A program made the position numbers and the translations under genes. A stretch of 64,000 nt of DNA from an uncultured Bacteroidales bacterium (lineage in GTDB: Bacteria; Bacteroidota; Bacteroidia; Bacteroidales; Bacteroidaceae). The stretch lies in NCBI GenBank assembly GCA_902787555.1, contig CADAGO010000009.1:1-64000 (forward strand), in the 5' to 3' direction. Below, piece after piece: positions 35,117 through 44,466 of the stretch (positions within the stretch are counted from its first letter, which is position 1; each line of letters starts with the position of its first letter). Below the pieces are notes generated by a model that did no database searches, was not told the origin of the DNA, and saw only the letters and a program-made list of their open reading frames with translations.

Positions 35117-36595
35117 ATGGCTGGACATAACACATATCAGACGATAGGAATAAAACGACTTTGTTGTTTGCAGTTGATAATGATTGCGATATCTGCGTAT
35201 GCACAGGAAGTGAAGATGCCTGTGCTGGATATCCATTTCGATGCAGAGATTGTTATGAATATGCCCTATGCCAATGGGAGCATGAAGTTGACTGATGAAG
35301 AGGGCAAGGTGGTAGAGTTGCCAGCCAAGTTCAAGACTCGTGGTGCTACCGCTCAGCAGTATTTGATGAAACCTTCGCTCAATATGAAGCTCCGCACTGC
35401 CGACTATGCAGAAGAAGCTGACAGTGCTCTGCTGGGTATGCGCTCATGTTCATCTTGGATTCTCGATGCGATGGCTATCGACCGTATATGTATGCGCAAC
35501 AGAGTGGCATTTGATATATGGAACGAGTTTTCAAAACTGCCATACGAGACAAACTTCGGCAGCCGTAATGGAACGGAGGGACGATTCGTGGAGGTGTATA
35601 TCAACGATAAGTACTACGGCATCTACTGCCTGTCTGACCGCATCAATCGCAAACTGCTCGACTTGAAGAAGGTGAAGGAGTTAGACGACGGAACGATGCA
35701 GGTGCGAGGTGTACTCTACAAGAGTGGTACACAGAGCATTTTAAATCAGAATGAGTTTGCCTATAACGAGGACTACACTGCTTGTGTCGTAGAATGGCAC
35801 AATGCATGGGAACTTTCTTTCCCTGAGGACTACGCCAGCCCAGAAGTGTGGAAACCCCTACAAGACGCTATCCTGAAAGGGAGTACAAGAGAATATGTCA
35901 AGAAGTATTTCTTCCTTGAAAATCTTGCTGACTACGAATTGCATGTGACAGCTTTGTCAATCGAAGATAATATGGGACACAAGAACCACTATTTCTCCAT
36001 ACGCAATATCAATAAGGACATCAATGCAGAAGACCCCGATGATGCCAATCGCAGACGCATCGTTGTCACTCCTTGGGATCTCGACACGAGCCTTGGAGGC
36101 AATTACAGAGGAGACAATTATAATGGTAATTATACTGTATGGAACATTATAGAGGTTGCCAAAAACGCATTCTATCCAATTTCTGTCATACATGATGATG
36201 TTACTTATCAAGCCATCTTGAAGCAACGATGGATAGAAGGGCGAAAAGGTGCCTTCTCGATAAAGAGCGTGAATCAGAAACTGGAGAAATATCGCGACCT
36301 ATTCATCAAGAGCGGAGCTTGGCAGCGAATGATTGACAGGTTTGGTGTTACCAGTAGTGGTCCTATGCTGGTAGAAGACCTTACGAAGGAAATCAGCCTT
36401 GTTGAGAAGTGGTATGAAGCACGCTTCCACGAGATGGACCAATATTTCGGTATCACAGACGGTATTGAGAATATAGGGTGTGCTCCATTAGAAATAGAGC
36501 ATGTTGTTTACGACCTTAACGGTCGCAAGGTAGTCAATGGGCAATATGGCAAGGGTATTGTGATTCGGAACGGTAAAAAGTATTTTGTGAAATAA
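35117..36595 (+). CDS. CotH kinase family secreted protein
   Basis: The 492-residue product has a signal-like N-terminus (basic KR at 14-15, hydrophobic LCCLQLIMIAISAYA, then Q). It shows CotH features: FKTRGATAQQYLMKPSLNMKL (the substrate/ATP-binding region), FVEVYINDKYYGIYCLSDRI, and VTPWDLDTSLGG with the conserved W-D-D. CotH proteins are atypical protein kinases known from spore coats; bacterial surface forms are common in Bacteroidetes. The C-terminal tail (VYDLNGRKV...KG...NGKKYFVK) marks it as exported like its neighbours. The SNF transporter gene starts one base after its stop codon. Confidence 0.85.
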   Translation: MAGHNTYQTIGIKRLCCLQLIMIAISAYAQEVKMPVLDIHFDAEIVMNMPYANGSMKLTDEEGKVVELPAKFKTRGATAQQYLMKPSLNMKLRTADYAEEADSALLGMRSCSSWILDAMAIDRICMRNRVAFDIWNEFSKLPYETNFGSRNGTEGRFVEVYINDKYYGIYCLSDRINRKLLDLKKVKELDDGTMQVRGVLYKSGTQSILNQNEFAYNEDYTACVVEWHNAWELSFPEDYASPEVWKPLQDAILKGSTREYVKKYFFLENLADYELHVTALSIEDNMGHKNHYFSIRNINKDINAEDPDDANRRRIVVTPWDLDTSLGGNYRGDNYNGNYTVWNIIEVAKNAFYPISVIHDDVTYQAILKQRWIEGRKGAFSIKSVNQKLEKYRDLFIKSGAWQRMIDRFGVTSSGPMLVEDLTKEISLVEKWYEARFHEMDQYFGITDGIENIGCAPLEIEHVVYDLNGRKVVNGQYGKGIVIRNGKKYFVK

Positions 36596-36596
36596 G

Positions 36597-37985
36597 ATGA
36601 CAGACAATCGTAATTCATTTAGCACCTCATTAGGGTTCGTGCTTGCAGCAGCAGGTAGCGCAGTAGGATTAGGCAATATTTGGCGTTTTCCCTATCTGGC
36701 AGCTCGTGATGGGGGCGGATTGTTCCTCTTGATTTATGTAGTGCTGGCACTAACGTTTGGCTTCACCTTGCTGATTACGGAGATTGCCATAGGGCGACGT
36801 TCGCAGCAAGGACCACTTACGGCTTACAAGTTTTTCAATAAGAAGTGGGGCTTTATTGGTCACTTGTCGTTCATCGTGCCTTGCATCATCTATCCCTACT
36901 ACTGCGTAATAGGCGGTTGGGTGTTGAAATACTTCTGCACATACGTCACGTTCCAGGGACAGGAAGCTGTGAAGGACGGCTTCTTTACCCAGTTCATCAC
37001 TTCAGAATGGGCGCCTGTTCTCTTCATGCTGGTGTTCGCAGCTCTTTGTTTCCATATTGTCTATCGAGGAGTGGAGAAAGGTATTGAGAAATACTCGCGC
37101 ATTCTGATGCCTGCACTTCTGATTATCATCGTGTTTATCAGTGTTTATTCTCTCTTCATCTCACATACGGATGAAGACGGAACCACCCGTACAGGTCTGC
37201 AGGGAGCAGCGATCTATTTCATTCCCAACTTTGAGGGTGTTACCCTGAAAAGATTCCTGATGATTGCAATGGATGCGGCTGGGCAGCTGTTCTATTCGCT
37301 TTCGATTGCGATGGGCATCATGGTGGCATACGGCTCGTATATGAAGAAAGATGTGAACTTGGGTAAAGCGGTTGATAATATCGAGGTTTGTGATACCTTG
37401 ATTGCTGTTCTTGCAGGACTGATGATTATCCCAAGCGTCTTTGTGTTTATGGGTACTGAAGGAATGTCCGCAGGTCCTGGCCTGATGTTTGTTGCCCTTC
37501 CAAAGGTGTTCGACTCTTTAGGGATATTTGGGCCTTTCCTGGGCATCCTGTTCTTTTTGATGGTACTCTTTGCTGCTCTAACAAGTGCAGTATCTATTTT
37601 GGAAGCCTGTGTAACAAGCGTGATAGACCGTTTTCACTGGTCACGCAGACGTTCTGTCTGCATTCTCGCAGCATTGGGAGCCTTGTTCTCATTCCTCGTA
37701 TGCCGAGGCTACAACGACCTTTATTTCGAATATACCTTGCCCAATGGTGCAGTAGGTCAGATTCTGGATATCTTCGACTATGTCAGCAATAACGTACTGA
37801 TGCCGTTCCTGTCCATTTGTACTTGTCTGCTTATTGGATGGGTCGTAACACCAAGGTTGCTGGTAGGCGAGATGCGCCTCAATGGTTATAGTTTCTATCG
37901 CAAAACCATGTATGTCATCATGCTCAAGTATGTAGTGCCTGTCATCATGGCTATCCTCCTCCTTGGTGCATTCGGGCTTTATTAA
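36597..37985 (+). CDS. Sodium-dependent transporter, SNF/NSS family
   Basis: The 462-residue inner-membrane protein has about 11 segments. The opening SLGFVLAAAGSAVGLGNIWRFPYL is the conserved first membrane helix of the LeuT/NSS family with its sodium- and substrate-binding GNIWRFP. It imports amino acids or related amines with Na+. The substrate cannot be read. It is translationally close to the CotH gene and lies just before the AEP transaminase gene; a link to amine or phosphonate transport would be speculation. Confidence 0.9.
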   Translation: MTDNRNSFSTSLGFVLAAAGSAVGLGNIWRFPYLAARDGGGLFLLIYVVLALTFGFTLLITEIAIGRRSQQGPLTAYKFFNKKWGFIGHLSFIVPCIIYPYYCVIGGWVLKYFCTYVTFQGQEAVKDGFFTQFITSEWAPVLFMLVFAALCFHIVYRGVEKGIEKYSRILMPALLIIIVFISVYSLFISHTDEDGTTRTGLQGAAIYFIPNFEGVTLKRFLMIAMDAAGQLFYSLSIAMGIMVAYGSYMKKDVNLGKAVDNIEVCDTLIAVLAGLMIIPSVFVFMGTEGMSAGPGLMFVALPKVFDSLGIFGPFLGILFFLMVLFAALTSAVSILEACVTSVIDRFHWSRRRSVCILAALGALFSFLVCRGYNDLYFEYTLPNGAVGQILDIFDYVSNNVLMPFLSICTCLLIGWVVTPRLLVGEMRLNGYSFYRKTMYVIMLKYVVPVIMAILLLGAFGLY

Positions 37986-38021
37986 TTCTTTTCATAATGT
38001 AATAACGAAATAATAATAACA

Positions 38022-39137
38022 ATGATCAAACGAAACGTTTTACTCAATCCAGGTCCTGCTACCACAACAGACACGGTGAAGATGGCGCAAGTAGTACCAG
38101 ATATTTGTCCTCGTGAGAAAGAGTTTGCAGGACTGATGAAAGGCCTGCGTGCCGACTTACTGAAAGTGGTACATGCTCCTGCAGACCAATACACATCTGT
38201 ACTCTTCTGTGGGTCGGGTACAATCAATATTGATGTCTGCATCAATTCTCTCGTACCTGAAGGAAAGAAAATACTTGTAGTCAACAACGGAGCCTACAAC
38301 ACTCGTGCTGTTGAGGTATGTCAGATGTACCACATCCCACATATCGACCTCAAGTTCTCAGTTTATGAGCAACCTGACTTAGCACAGGTGGAGCAGACAC
38401 TGAGGGAGAACCCAGATGTTGCAGTAGTGTATTGCTGTCATCACGAGACGGGTACAGGCATCCTGAATCCTATTCGTGAGATAGGTGCTTTAGCTCACCA
38501 GCATGGAGCTATATTCGTCACAGATACAACTGCATCTTTGGGCATGATTCCTCTTGATGTCGTGAAAGATAATGTGGATTTCTGTATGGCTTCCGCTCAG
38601 AAGGGTTTGATGGCAATGTCTGGCTTGAGTTTTATCATAGGTAAGACGGATATCATCAAGGCAAGTAAGAACTATCCCACTCGCTCATACTACTGCAATC
38701 TCTATCTACAGTATGAGTACTTCGAAAAGACAGGCGAGATGCATTTCACACCTCCAGTGCAGACCATCTATGCCACGATTCAGGCATTAAAAGAGTACTT
38801 TGAAGAAGGGGAAGAAGCTAAGTTTGCACGCCACAGAGCTGTGTACGAAGCTATCCACGAAGGATTGGACAAACTGGGATTGGAAACGGCCATCGATCGT
38901 AATATCGAGTCAGGATTAGTGGTATCTGTAAAATACCCAGATAATCCAAACTGGAGTTTTGAAAAGGTACACGACTACTGCTACGAGCGAGGGTTCACGA
39001 TCTATCCGGGTAAGATAAGTACTACCAATACCTTCCGACTCTGTGCCTTAGGAAAGATTTACCCACAAGACATCGAGGACTTCTTTGTAGTATTCAAAGA
39101 GGCCCTTGAGAAATACGGAATCCCAGTACGGCAGTAA
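38022..39137 (+). CDS. phnW: 2-Aminoethylphosphonate transaminase (PhnW/AepZ-like)
   Basis: This 371-residue PLP enzyme of the class V aminotransferase fold opens with LLNPGPATTT, the signature of this subfamily. Asp168 (VTDTTAS) and Lys194 (SAQKGLMAMSG) are the PLP partners. It interconverts phosphonoacetaldehyde and AEP with alanine/pyruvate. Because PEP mutase and phosphonopyruvate decarboxylase genes are 10-13 kb away and no phosphonatase is visible, it probably works in the biosynthetic direction here. A related alanine:glyoxylate transaminase cannot be excluded from sequence alone. Confidence 0.82.
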   Translation: MIKRNVLLNPGPATTTDTVKMAQVVPDICPREKEFAGLMKGLRADLLKVVHAPADQYTSVLFCGSGTINIDVCINSLVPEGKKILVVNNGAYNTRAVEVCQMYHIPHIDLKFSVYEQPDLAQVEQTLRENPDVAVVYCCHHETGTGILNPIREIGALAHQHGAIFVTDTTASLGMIPLDVVKDNVDFCMASAQKGLMAMSGLSFIIGKTDIIKASKNYPTRSYYCNLYLQYEYFEKTGEMHFTPPVQTIYATIQALKEYFEEGEEAKFARHRAVYEAIHEGLDKLGLETAIDRNIESGLVVSVKYPDNPNWSFEKVHDYCYERGFTIYPGKISTTNTFRLCALGKIYPQDIEDFFVVFKEALEKYGIPVRQ

Positions 39138-39170
39138 GGCAATTAGAGCGAGTGCCAATATGGGATTCCG
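39116..39170. other. Inverted repeat over the end of phnW
   Basis: CGGAATCCCA (39116-39125) and TGGGATTCCG (39161-39170) are perfect arms around the stop codon, with a small nested GGCA/TGCC pair. No T run follows; it may still end transcription between the convergent phnW and ugd genes. Confidence 0.35.
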
Positions 39171-39185
39171 GTATAATGATAGGAG

Positions 39186-40445
39186 TTATAACATGTAACG
39201 ACAATCTACGACAGGCTTCTGAGTAATCTGTTTGATGTTCGAAAACTCAGGCCATGCAGTAGTGATGACCAACACATCTGCTTTACGAACTAAATCGTCA
39301 TAACTGTTGATATAGCTAATCGCTAAGTTGGCATAATAACGCTCGAACTCAGCATTGGCCACAGGGTCATATCCGACGATGTTGGTATAGCCCAACAGTC
39401 GTAGTTGCTCAATGATTTTTGCTGATGGAGTATCACGTACGTCATCGCTTCCTGGTTTAAATGACAGACCCAAAATACCAATGTTTCGCTGTTTGTCCGT
39501 TCCAACGATACGTGCTATTTTCTTAGCAATCTGAGCCGGCATCTGGTTGTTAATGCTTATGACATTCTTCAGTATCTGAGCATCAAACCCTGCTGTATTT
39601 GCTACAGCATACAAAGCATTGGTGTCTTTTGGCAGACAGTAGCCACCATATCCACAACCAGGATAAACATAGCTTGCCATCGTGGCACCACCCCACCTTT
39701 TATCCTCATGAAGGATACGGAAAGCTGCAGCAACATCGATACCTCCAATAGTATCGGCTACAAGGCTCATCTCGTTGCTGTAGCTGATCAGTGTGGCAAG
39801 AAGTGTATTCGACAGGTACTTGATAAACTCACCTGTATTCAATGATACACAATGAATAGGTTCTTTGATGGTGGAATAGACCTTACGAAGCACCTCTGCA
39901 GAGCGTTCGTCGCTAACACCAAGGACGATACGATCTGCTTTGATGAAGTCATCCCAACAATGTCCTTCACGCAGGAACTCAGGGTTGTTTGCAACACCTA
40001 AGTCTTGTCCTACGTTGAGGCTCTTCGCTTCCAAATAGGGAATGACCTTTTGCGAAGTAGTTGATGGGGGAATGGTAGACTTGACAACCAGGACTTGATA
40101 TTTATTCTCAGGTCGCACACTCAGTGTCTGGTCAAGGGCGCTGAAGAGATAGGTAAGGTCAGCTTGTCCATCCTTGCCGTAAGGCGTTCCAACGCAGTAA
40201 TAGATACAGTCACTCTGCTTGACTGCCTCTTCTAGCCTATTGATACCAATGGGATGGAACCGTTTACCCAGATGACGTACTAATGCCTCGTCAAGACCTG
40301 GCTCCAGAAAAGGCAATTTTCCACCTTTAATGGTGTCCAACCGTTCGCCATTTATTTCTACGCCATAGACGGTATGTCCGTATTCTGCGAAGCCCAACGA
40401 TGTGGTCAGACCTACAAAACCCAATCCAAATACAGTGATTGTCAT
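39186..40445 (-). CDS. ugd: UDP-glucose 6-dehydrogenase family protein
   Basis: The 419-residue NAD-dependent enzyme opens with TVFGLGFVGLTTSLGFAEYG (nucleotide binding). VVKSTIPPSTT and NNPEFLREGHCWDDF follow, and the catalytic Cys270 is in GYGGYCLPKD. The family oxidises UDP-glucose to UDP-glucuronate, or related sugars such as GDP-mannose and UDP-ManNAc. A UXS-like epimerase gene directly upstream in the same operon supports UDP-glucuronate as product. It is the last gene of the operon degT-rfbF-epimerase-ugd. Confidence 0.88.
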   Translation of the reverse strand: MTITVFGLGFVGLTTSLGFAEYGHTVYGVEINGERLDTIKGGKLPFLEPGLDEALVRHLGKRFHPIGINRLEEAVKQSDCIYYCVGTPYGKDGQADLTYLFSALDQTLSVRPENKYQVLVVKSTIPPSTTSQKVIPYLEAKSLNVGQDLGVANNPEFLREGHCWDDFIKADRIVLGVSDERSAEVLRKVYSTIKEPIHCVSLNTGEFIKYLSNTLLATLISYSNEMSLVADTIGGIDVAAAFRILHEDKRWGGATMASYVYPGCGYGGYCLPKDTNALYAVANTAGFDAQILKNVISINNQMPAQIAKKIARIVGTDKQRNIGILGLSFKPGSDDVRDTPSAKIIEQLRLLGYTNIVGYDPVANAEFERYYANLAISYINSYDDLVRKADVLVITTAWPEFSNIKQITQKPVVDCRYML

Positions 40446-40474
40446 ATTGCTGATGATTTGTTTTTCCTATTTCT

Positions 40475-41563
40475 CTACCATTTATATTCTTCCTCATTAC
40501 TCTCCTTGAGGTATTTCAGGAAACGTGAAACACCCTCTTCGACTGAGATGGTGGGATTATAGCCCAACAGCTTGCGAGCCTTGTCAATACAAGGACATCT
40601 ACGCTGTGGATTATTCGTGAGATACTCCTTGTCTTCTGACACAGCATAACGTACCTCTCCTTTGTATCCGAATAATTCACGTCCTGCTTCAACATATATC
40701 TGAGCCAATTGTGCGATAGTAATCTCTGGCTTTTCGATACCAATATTAAAGAAGTCATATTGCCCATGCAGCAGAATCTTGAAATATCCACAAACACTAT
40801 CTGCGATGTAACAGAATGTACGTGTTGGTGTTCCGTTGCTCAGAATCTCGATGTCTCTGTTCTCCATGATTGCCAAAGCAAAATCTGCAGGCACTCGTTT
40901 GTCGCCGATACGCATACCAGGACCATAGTTGTTGAAAGGACGTGCTACACCAATGGGCATATTGTATTTTTGTGCGAAGAGCATGCACATCGTCTCCCCA
41001 AAGCGTTTAGACTCGTCATAGCAAGCTCGAGGACCTGTTGCACAAACATTTCCATGATAGTCTTCAGATGTTGGTACGTGTGCTGGGTCAGGGTCTCCAT
41101 ACAATTCGCTGGAAGAGAAAAACAAGAACCCTTTGACGTTTCGTGTGGAGTAGTAGTCGAGCAGTGAGCGCAGTCCCCAGATGTTAGCATCTAAGGTTTC
41201 GATAGGATATTTACGGTAAAACATTGGTGAAGCAATGGAGGCCATATGGATGATGAAGTCTGCCTCTGATGCTCCTTCTATATCTGCAATGTTGTCCTTG
41301 ATAATGTCGAACTTACGAAGGGCAACTTTAGGATTCTGCTCCAACTCCTTAATCCAACCAGGTTGACCTAACATAAAGTTATCAAGGCCGATTATCTTCT
41401 TGATACCCAATTCTTCGCTTTCTGCAGCAAAGAACTGCATCATATAACAACCTAAAAAGCCGGCACATCCAGTGATAAGTACAGTAGAGCCGTTGAATTT
41501 AGCACGCTCTGCAGCTGTGAGACCATTGAGCGTGTGTTTGATGTCATTTTGTAAGATATTCAT
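40475..41563 (-). CDS. NAD-dependent epimerase/dehydratase, UDP-glucuronate decarboxylase-like
   Basis: The 362-residue SDR enzyme has the NAD motif TGCAGFLG (31-38) and the active pair Tyr182-x3-Lys186 in GPRACYDESKRFGET. The phrase around it and FSSSELYGDP are close to UDP-xylose synthase (UXS), which converts UDP-glucuronate to UDP-xylose. A longer N-terminus (about 25 residues) precedes the fold. With ugd behind it, a UDP-GlcA to UDP-Xyl route is possible, but the neighbouring rfbF and DegT genes would equally allow a role on a CDP-sugar. Confidence 0.8.
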   Translation of the reverse strand: MNILQNDIKHTLNGLTAAERAKFNGSTVLITGCAGFLGCYMMQFFAAESEELGIKKIIGLDNFMLGQPGWIKELEQNPKVALRKFDIIKDNIADIEGASEADFIIHMASIASPMFYRKYPIETLDANIWGLRSLLDYYSTRNVKGFLFFSSSELYGDPDPAHVPTSEDYHGNVCATGPRACYDESKRFGETMCMLFAQKYNMPIGVARPFNNYGPGMRIGDKRVPADFALAIMENRDIEILSNGTPTRTFCYIADSVCGYFKILLHGQYDFFNIGIEKPEITIAQLAQIYVEAGRELFGYKGEVRYAVSEDKEYLTNNPQRRCPCIDKARKLLGYNPTISVEEGVSRFLKYLKESNEEEYKW

Positions 41564-41595
41564 TTCTTTAATTTATTGTATATTCAATTGAAGTC

Positions 41596-42369
41596 TTATT
41601 CCGTGAGTCGCCAAGGAGCCCGATTCTCGTCCCATAGCTTATTCAATAGTTCGCGGTCACGAACTGTGTCCATGCACTGCCAGAAACCTTCATGACGGTA
41701 TGTTACCAGTTGTCCCTCAGCAGCTAAGCGTTCCAGGGGTTCTGCCTCGAACGTTGTCAGATCATTATCTATATAGTCAAACACTTTAGGACTAAGGACG
41801 AAGAACCCACCGTTAATCCATCCTTGATTGACCTGAGGTTTCTCCTTGAAGGAGCGGACATAGTCCTCTGAATCAATTTGTAGCTCGCCGAAACGTGCGG
41901 TAGGGTGTACAGCGGTCACCATGGCCAAACAGTTTGATTGGCGATAGCGACTGACTAACTCATCTATATTTACATCACTAACAGCATCACCATAGGTCAG
42001 CATGAAGTCCTCTTGACCAATGAAGTCTTTGAGCCTGAGCACGCGTCCACCAGTCATCGAAGCTGCGCCTGTATCAACAAGTGTCACTCGCCAGTCGCGA
42101 GCATGCTCATTAATATACTGAATAGAACCACTACTTAAGTCAATCGTAAAATCGTTGTTACGGGCATAATACTGGAGGAAATAGTCCTTAATAACCTCAC
42201 CCTTATAGCCTAATGCCACAATAAAATCCTTGTAGCCATAATGGGCGTAGTGGTTCATGATATGCCATAAGATTGGCTTACCTCCAATCTCTACCATAGG
42301 CTTGGGAATCTGTTTTGTGTACTCGGATAGACGAGTGCCGAAGCCTCCTGCTAATATGATGGTTTTCAT
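41596..42369 (-). CDS. rfbF: Glucose-1-phosphate cytidylyltransferase
   Basis: The 257-residue nucleotidyltransferase has the signature GGFGTRLSEYTKQIPKPMVEIGGKP and the family's YGDAVSDVNIDELV and WINGGFFVLSPKVFDYI. It joins CTP and glucose-1-phosphate to CDP-glucose, the entry to CDP-3,6-dideoxyhexoses and related sugars. The usual next enzyme, CDP-glucose 4,6-dehydratase (RfbG), is not seen in the window. It overlaps the DegT gene by 4 bp. Confidence 0.92.
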   Translation of the reverse strand: MKTIILAGGFGTRLSEYTKQIPKPMVEIGGKPILWHIMNHYAHYGYKDFIVALGYKGEVIKDYFLQYYARNNDFTIDLSSGSIQYINEHARDWRVTLVDTGAASMTGGRVLRLKDFIGQEDFMLTYGDAVSDVNIDELVSRYRQSNCLAMVTAVHPTARFGELQIDSEDYVRSFKEKPQVNQGWINGGFFVLSPKVFDYIDNDLTTFEAEPLERLAAEGQLVTYRHEGFWQCMDTVRDRELLNKLWDENRAPWRLTE

Positions 42370-43475
42370 AGGCTGTTGATAAGTTTACAAATCAATTGAA
42401 TGTCGTCCTCGCTCAATTCGGGATGCATTGGTAATGAAATGATACGTGCATATACTTCGTCGGTAATAGGCAGTTCTACGTCCTCATGGAAGAGAGTGAG
42501 ATGGTGGTTTGGTGCATATTGAATTCCGTATTGGATGTCATGCTCCTTTAATTTCTGCTCTAATTGCGGACGCTTGCCTTCAAGTATTTGCAAGGCAAAG
42601 ATATGCGGCACAATATCATGCTCGTAATCCATTTGTGTCAACTTGACATAAGGAGTATCCTTTAGTAACTCACAGTAACGCTTCGCAATAGAACGGCGAC
42701 GTGGTGCAAATTCCTTTTCAAATCGAGAAAGCTGAACCTGACCGATAGCGGCAAAAATATTACTCATGTGATAACGGTAGCCTTGCTCTACCACATCGAA
42801 ATTCCAGCTACGCTTGCCGGCATACCGTTTCTCTGAATCTTTCTGCACACCTAACAAACGGGCATCACTGACCTTTTGGATGACCTCTTCGTCAGCCGTG
42901 AAAATAGCTCCTCCTTCACCAGTTGTAATATTCTTAATGCCATCGAATGAGAAGCATACGATGTCTCCCATAGAGCCGATTTTCTCTCCTTGACAAGTGC
43001 AACCAAAACTATGCGCAGCATCTTCTACTATACGCAGACCATGCTCAGCAGCAAAGGCTTGATAGTCTTTGGCCATACAACAATTACTGGCATAATAGAC
43101 TGGCATGATGGCTGTGGTACGAGGGGTGATACGGCGTTCTGCATCTTTTAAGTCGAGCGTCAAGGTATCAGGTCGTATGTCACAACTGACGGGTTTGCAT
43201 CCGGCTGCTCTAATCGCTTGGTATGTGGCAACGAAGGTGAACGATGGTACCAACACCTCATCACCAGGTTTGGTAACGGCTTGAATAGACAGATGCAATG
43301 CAGCAGTTCCGCTGTTGACGCAGATGGCTCGACGTCCTCCACCTATGTACTCTTCCAATTGGTGTTCAAACTCGCCTACGGTGGCTCCCATACCTAAATA
43401 ACCAATGTCTTCAATAACATGGGCTACAGCCTCTGATTCTGCCTTTCCAACTACCGATTTTGATAATCTAATCAT
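42366..43475 (-). CDS. DegT/DnrJ/EryC1/StrS sugar aminotransferase
   Basis: The 369-residue PLP enzyme has the family motifs CVNSGTAALHLSIQA, FVATYQAI, EDAAHSFG and the PLP lysine Lys181 in SFDGIKNITTGEGG. It would transfer an amino group from glutamate to a keto-sugar nucleotide. It is the first gene of the operon with rfbF, an epimerase and ugd. The exact sugar is unknown. Confidence 0.92.
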   Translation of the reverse strand: MIRLSKSVVGKAESEAVAHVIEDIGYLGMGATVGEFEHQLEEYIGGGRRAICVNSGTAALHLSIQAVTKPGDEVLVPSFTFVATYQAIRAAGCKPVSCDIRPDTLTLDLKDAERRITPRTTAIMPVYYASNCCMAKDYQAFAAEHGLRIVEDAAHSFGCTCQGEKIGSMGDIVCFSFDGIKNITTGEGGAIFTADEEVIQKVSDARLLGVQKDSEKRYAGKRSWNFDVVEQGYRYHMSNIFAAIGQVQLSRFEKEFAPRRRSIAKRYCELLKDTPYVKLTQMDYEHDIVPHIFALQILEGKRPQLEQKLKEHDIQYGIQYAPNHHLTLFHEDVELPITDEVYARIISLPMHPELSEDDIQLICKLINSL

Positions 43476-43495
43476 AGATGTGCGATTTAACGTTA

Positions 43496-43503
43496 CAAAG
43501 TTA
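43496..43503 (-). promoter_or_regulatory. -7 promoter box of the degT-rfbF operon
   Basis: TAACTTTG on the minus strand, 20 bp upstream of the ATG. A T-rich stretch precedes it. Confidence 0.5.
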
Positions 43504-43597
43504 CAAAAAAAAAGTAAAAGGTAATAGTGAAAAGTGAAAAAATGAAGAAAATAGGTAAAATAGTAAATAGTAAATGAATAATTGGCAATTTATTTTG

Positions 43598-43605
43598 TAT
43601 CTTTG
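43598..43605 (+). promoter_or_regulatory. -7 promoter box of the licD gene
   Basis: TATCTTTG ending 21 bp before the ATG at 43627. It rules out the longer reading from 43582. Confidence 0.5.
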
Positions 43606-43626
43606 CACTCAAAATATCATAGAACA

Positions 43627-44454
43627 ATGGCTAATTATAAAATAGAAGATATACACCAGCGTATATTAAACATTTTGGTTGTAGTTGATAAGGTGTGCCG
43701 CGAACATGGCATACGCTATTGGCTTTCTGATGGCACAATGTTAGGCGCTGTGCGTCATGGGGGGTTCATCCCTTGGGATGATGATGCCGATATCGCCATG
43801 CCTCGCCCTGACTTTCAACGGTTCATTGAACATGGTTCGGAATGGTTGCCAAAGCCTTTTGAACTGCAGACATTTGAATTAGACGAAAACAGTAGCTGTG
43901 CACTTCTTAAGGTGATTGATGGTAGCACCACACTCATTGAGCGATGGTCACTCAATCAAATTGGTGGTGTATATATCGATGTATGTCCCATCGACGGCAT
44001 TCCTGCACAACGATGGCGTCGTAAACTTCGCATCGGACTGCTTCATATGGTGAAGACCTGGGTGTATCTGCGTAATCGAGACCCTTACAAACGTGGGCAT
44101 GGCTACACCTCATGGCTACCCAGACTATTGCAGGCCACCGTGAAGAATATTACTCTACAGCGGTTGCAGAAACGTATCCAGACAGCTTACGACTATGAAA
44201 CAGCACCACTGATTGCCGACTATGACAGCGGCGACCGCAGTACTATGCCACGTGAGGTGATGGGCACTCCTACTCCAATCATGTTCGAAGGCCACGAATT
44301 GTTGGGAGTAGAACATCCTGACACCTACCTTAAGTGTCTGTTTGGCGACTACATGAAGCTGCCACCCGAGAACCATCGTCGTATTCATGGATTCGACTAT
44401 GTAGATTTCGATCATTCGTATCATGACTATCATGATACTCGGGTTTTCAAATAG
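43627..44454 (+). CDS. LicD family phosphotransferase
   Basis: The 275-residue product has the LicD signature at 36-58 (GTMLGAVRHGG, then PWDDDADIAM), a nucleotidyltransferase-fold active site with the acidic DDD-D group. LicD proteins move phosphocholine from CDP-choline to surface sugars; relatives use other CDP-alcohols or phosphosugars. With a LicC/PntC-like cytidylyltransferase and AEP synthesis genes nearby and no choline uptake or kinase genes in the window, AEP is an attractive donor head group. That is inference. A glycosyltransferase gene follows after 12 bp. Confidence 0.88.
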   Translation: MANYKIEDIHQRILNILVVVDKVCREHGIRYWLSDGTMLGAVRHGGFIPWDDDADIAMPRPDFQRFIEHGSEWLPKPFELQTFELDENSSCALLKVIDGSTTLIERWSLNQIGGVYIDVCPIDGIPAQRWRRKLRIGLLHMVKTWVYLRNRDPYKRGHGYTSWLPRLLQATVKNITLQRLQKRIQTAYDYETAPLIADYDSGDRSTMPREVMGTPTPIMFEGHELLGVEHPDTYLKCLFGDYMKLPPENHRRIHGFDYVDFDHSYHDYHDTRVFK

Positions 44455-44466
44455 TTAGCGCATTTC

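Noticed and set aside
38022-39137. Considered phosphonate degradation rather than synthesis.
   Set aside because: No phosphonatase (PhnX), PhnY/PhnA or C-P lyase gene is visible, while PEP mutase and its decarboxylase are present.
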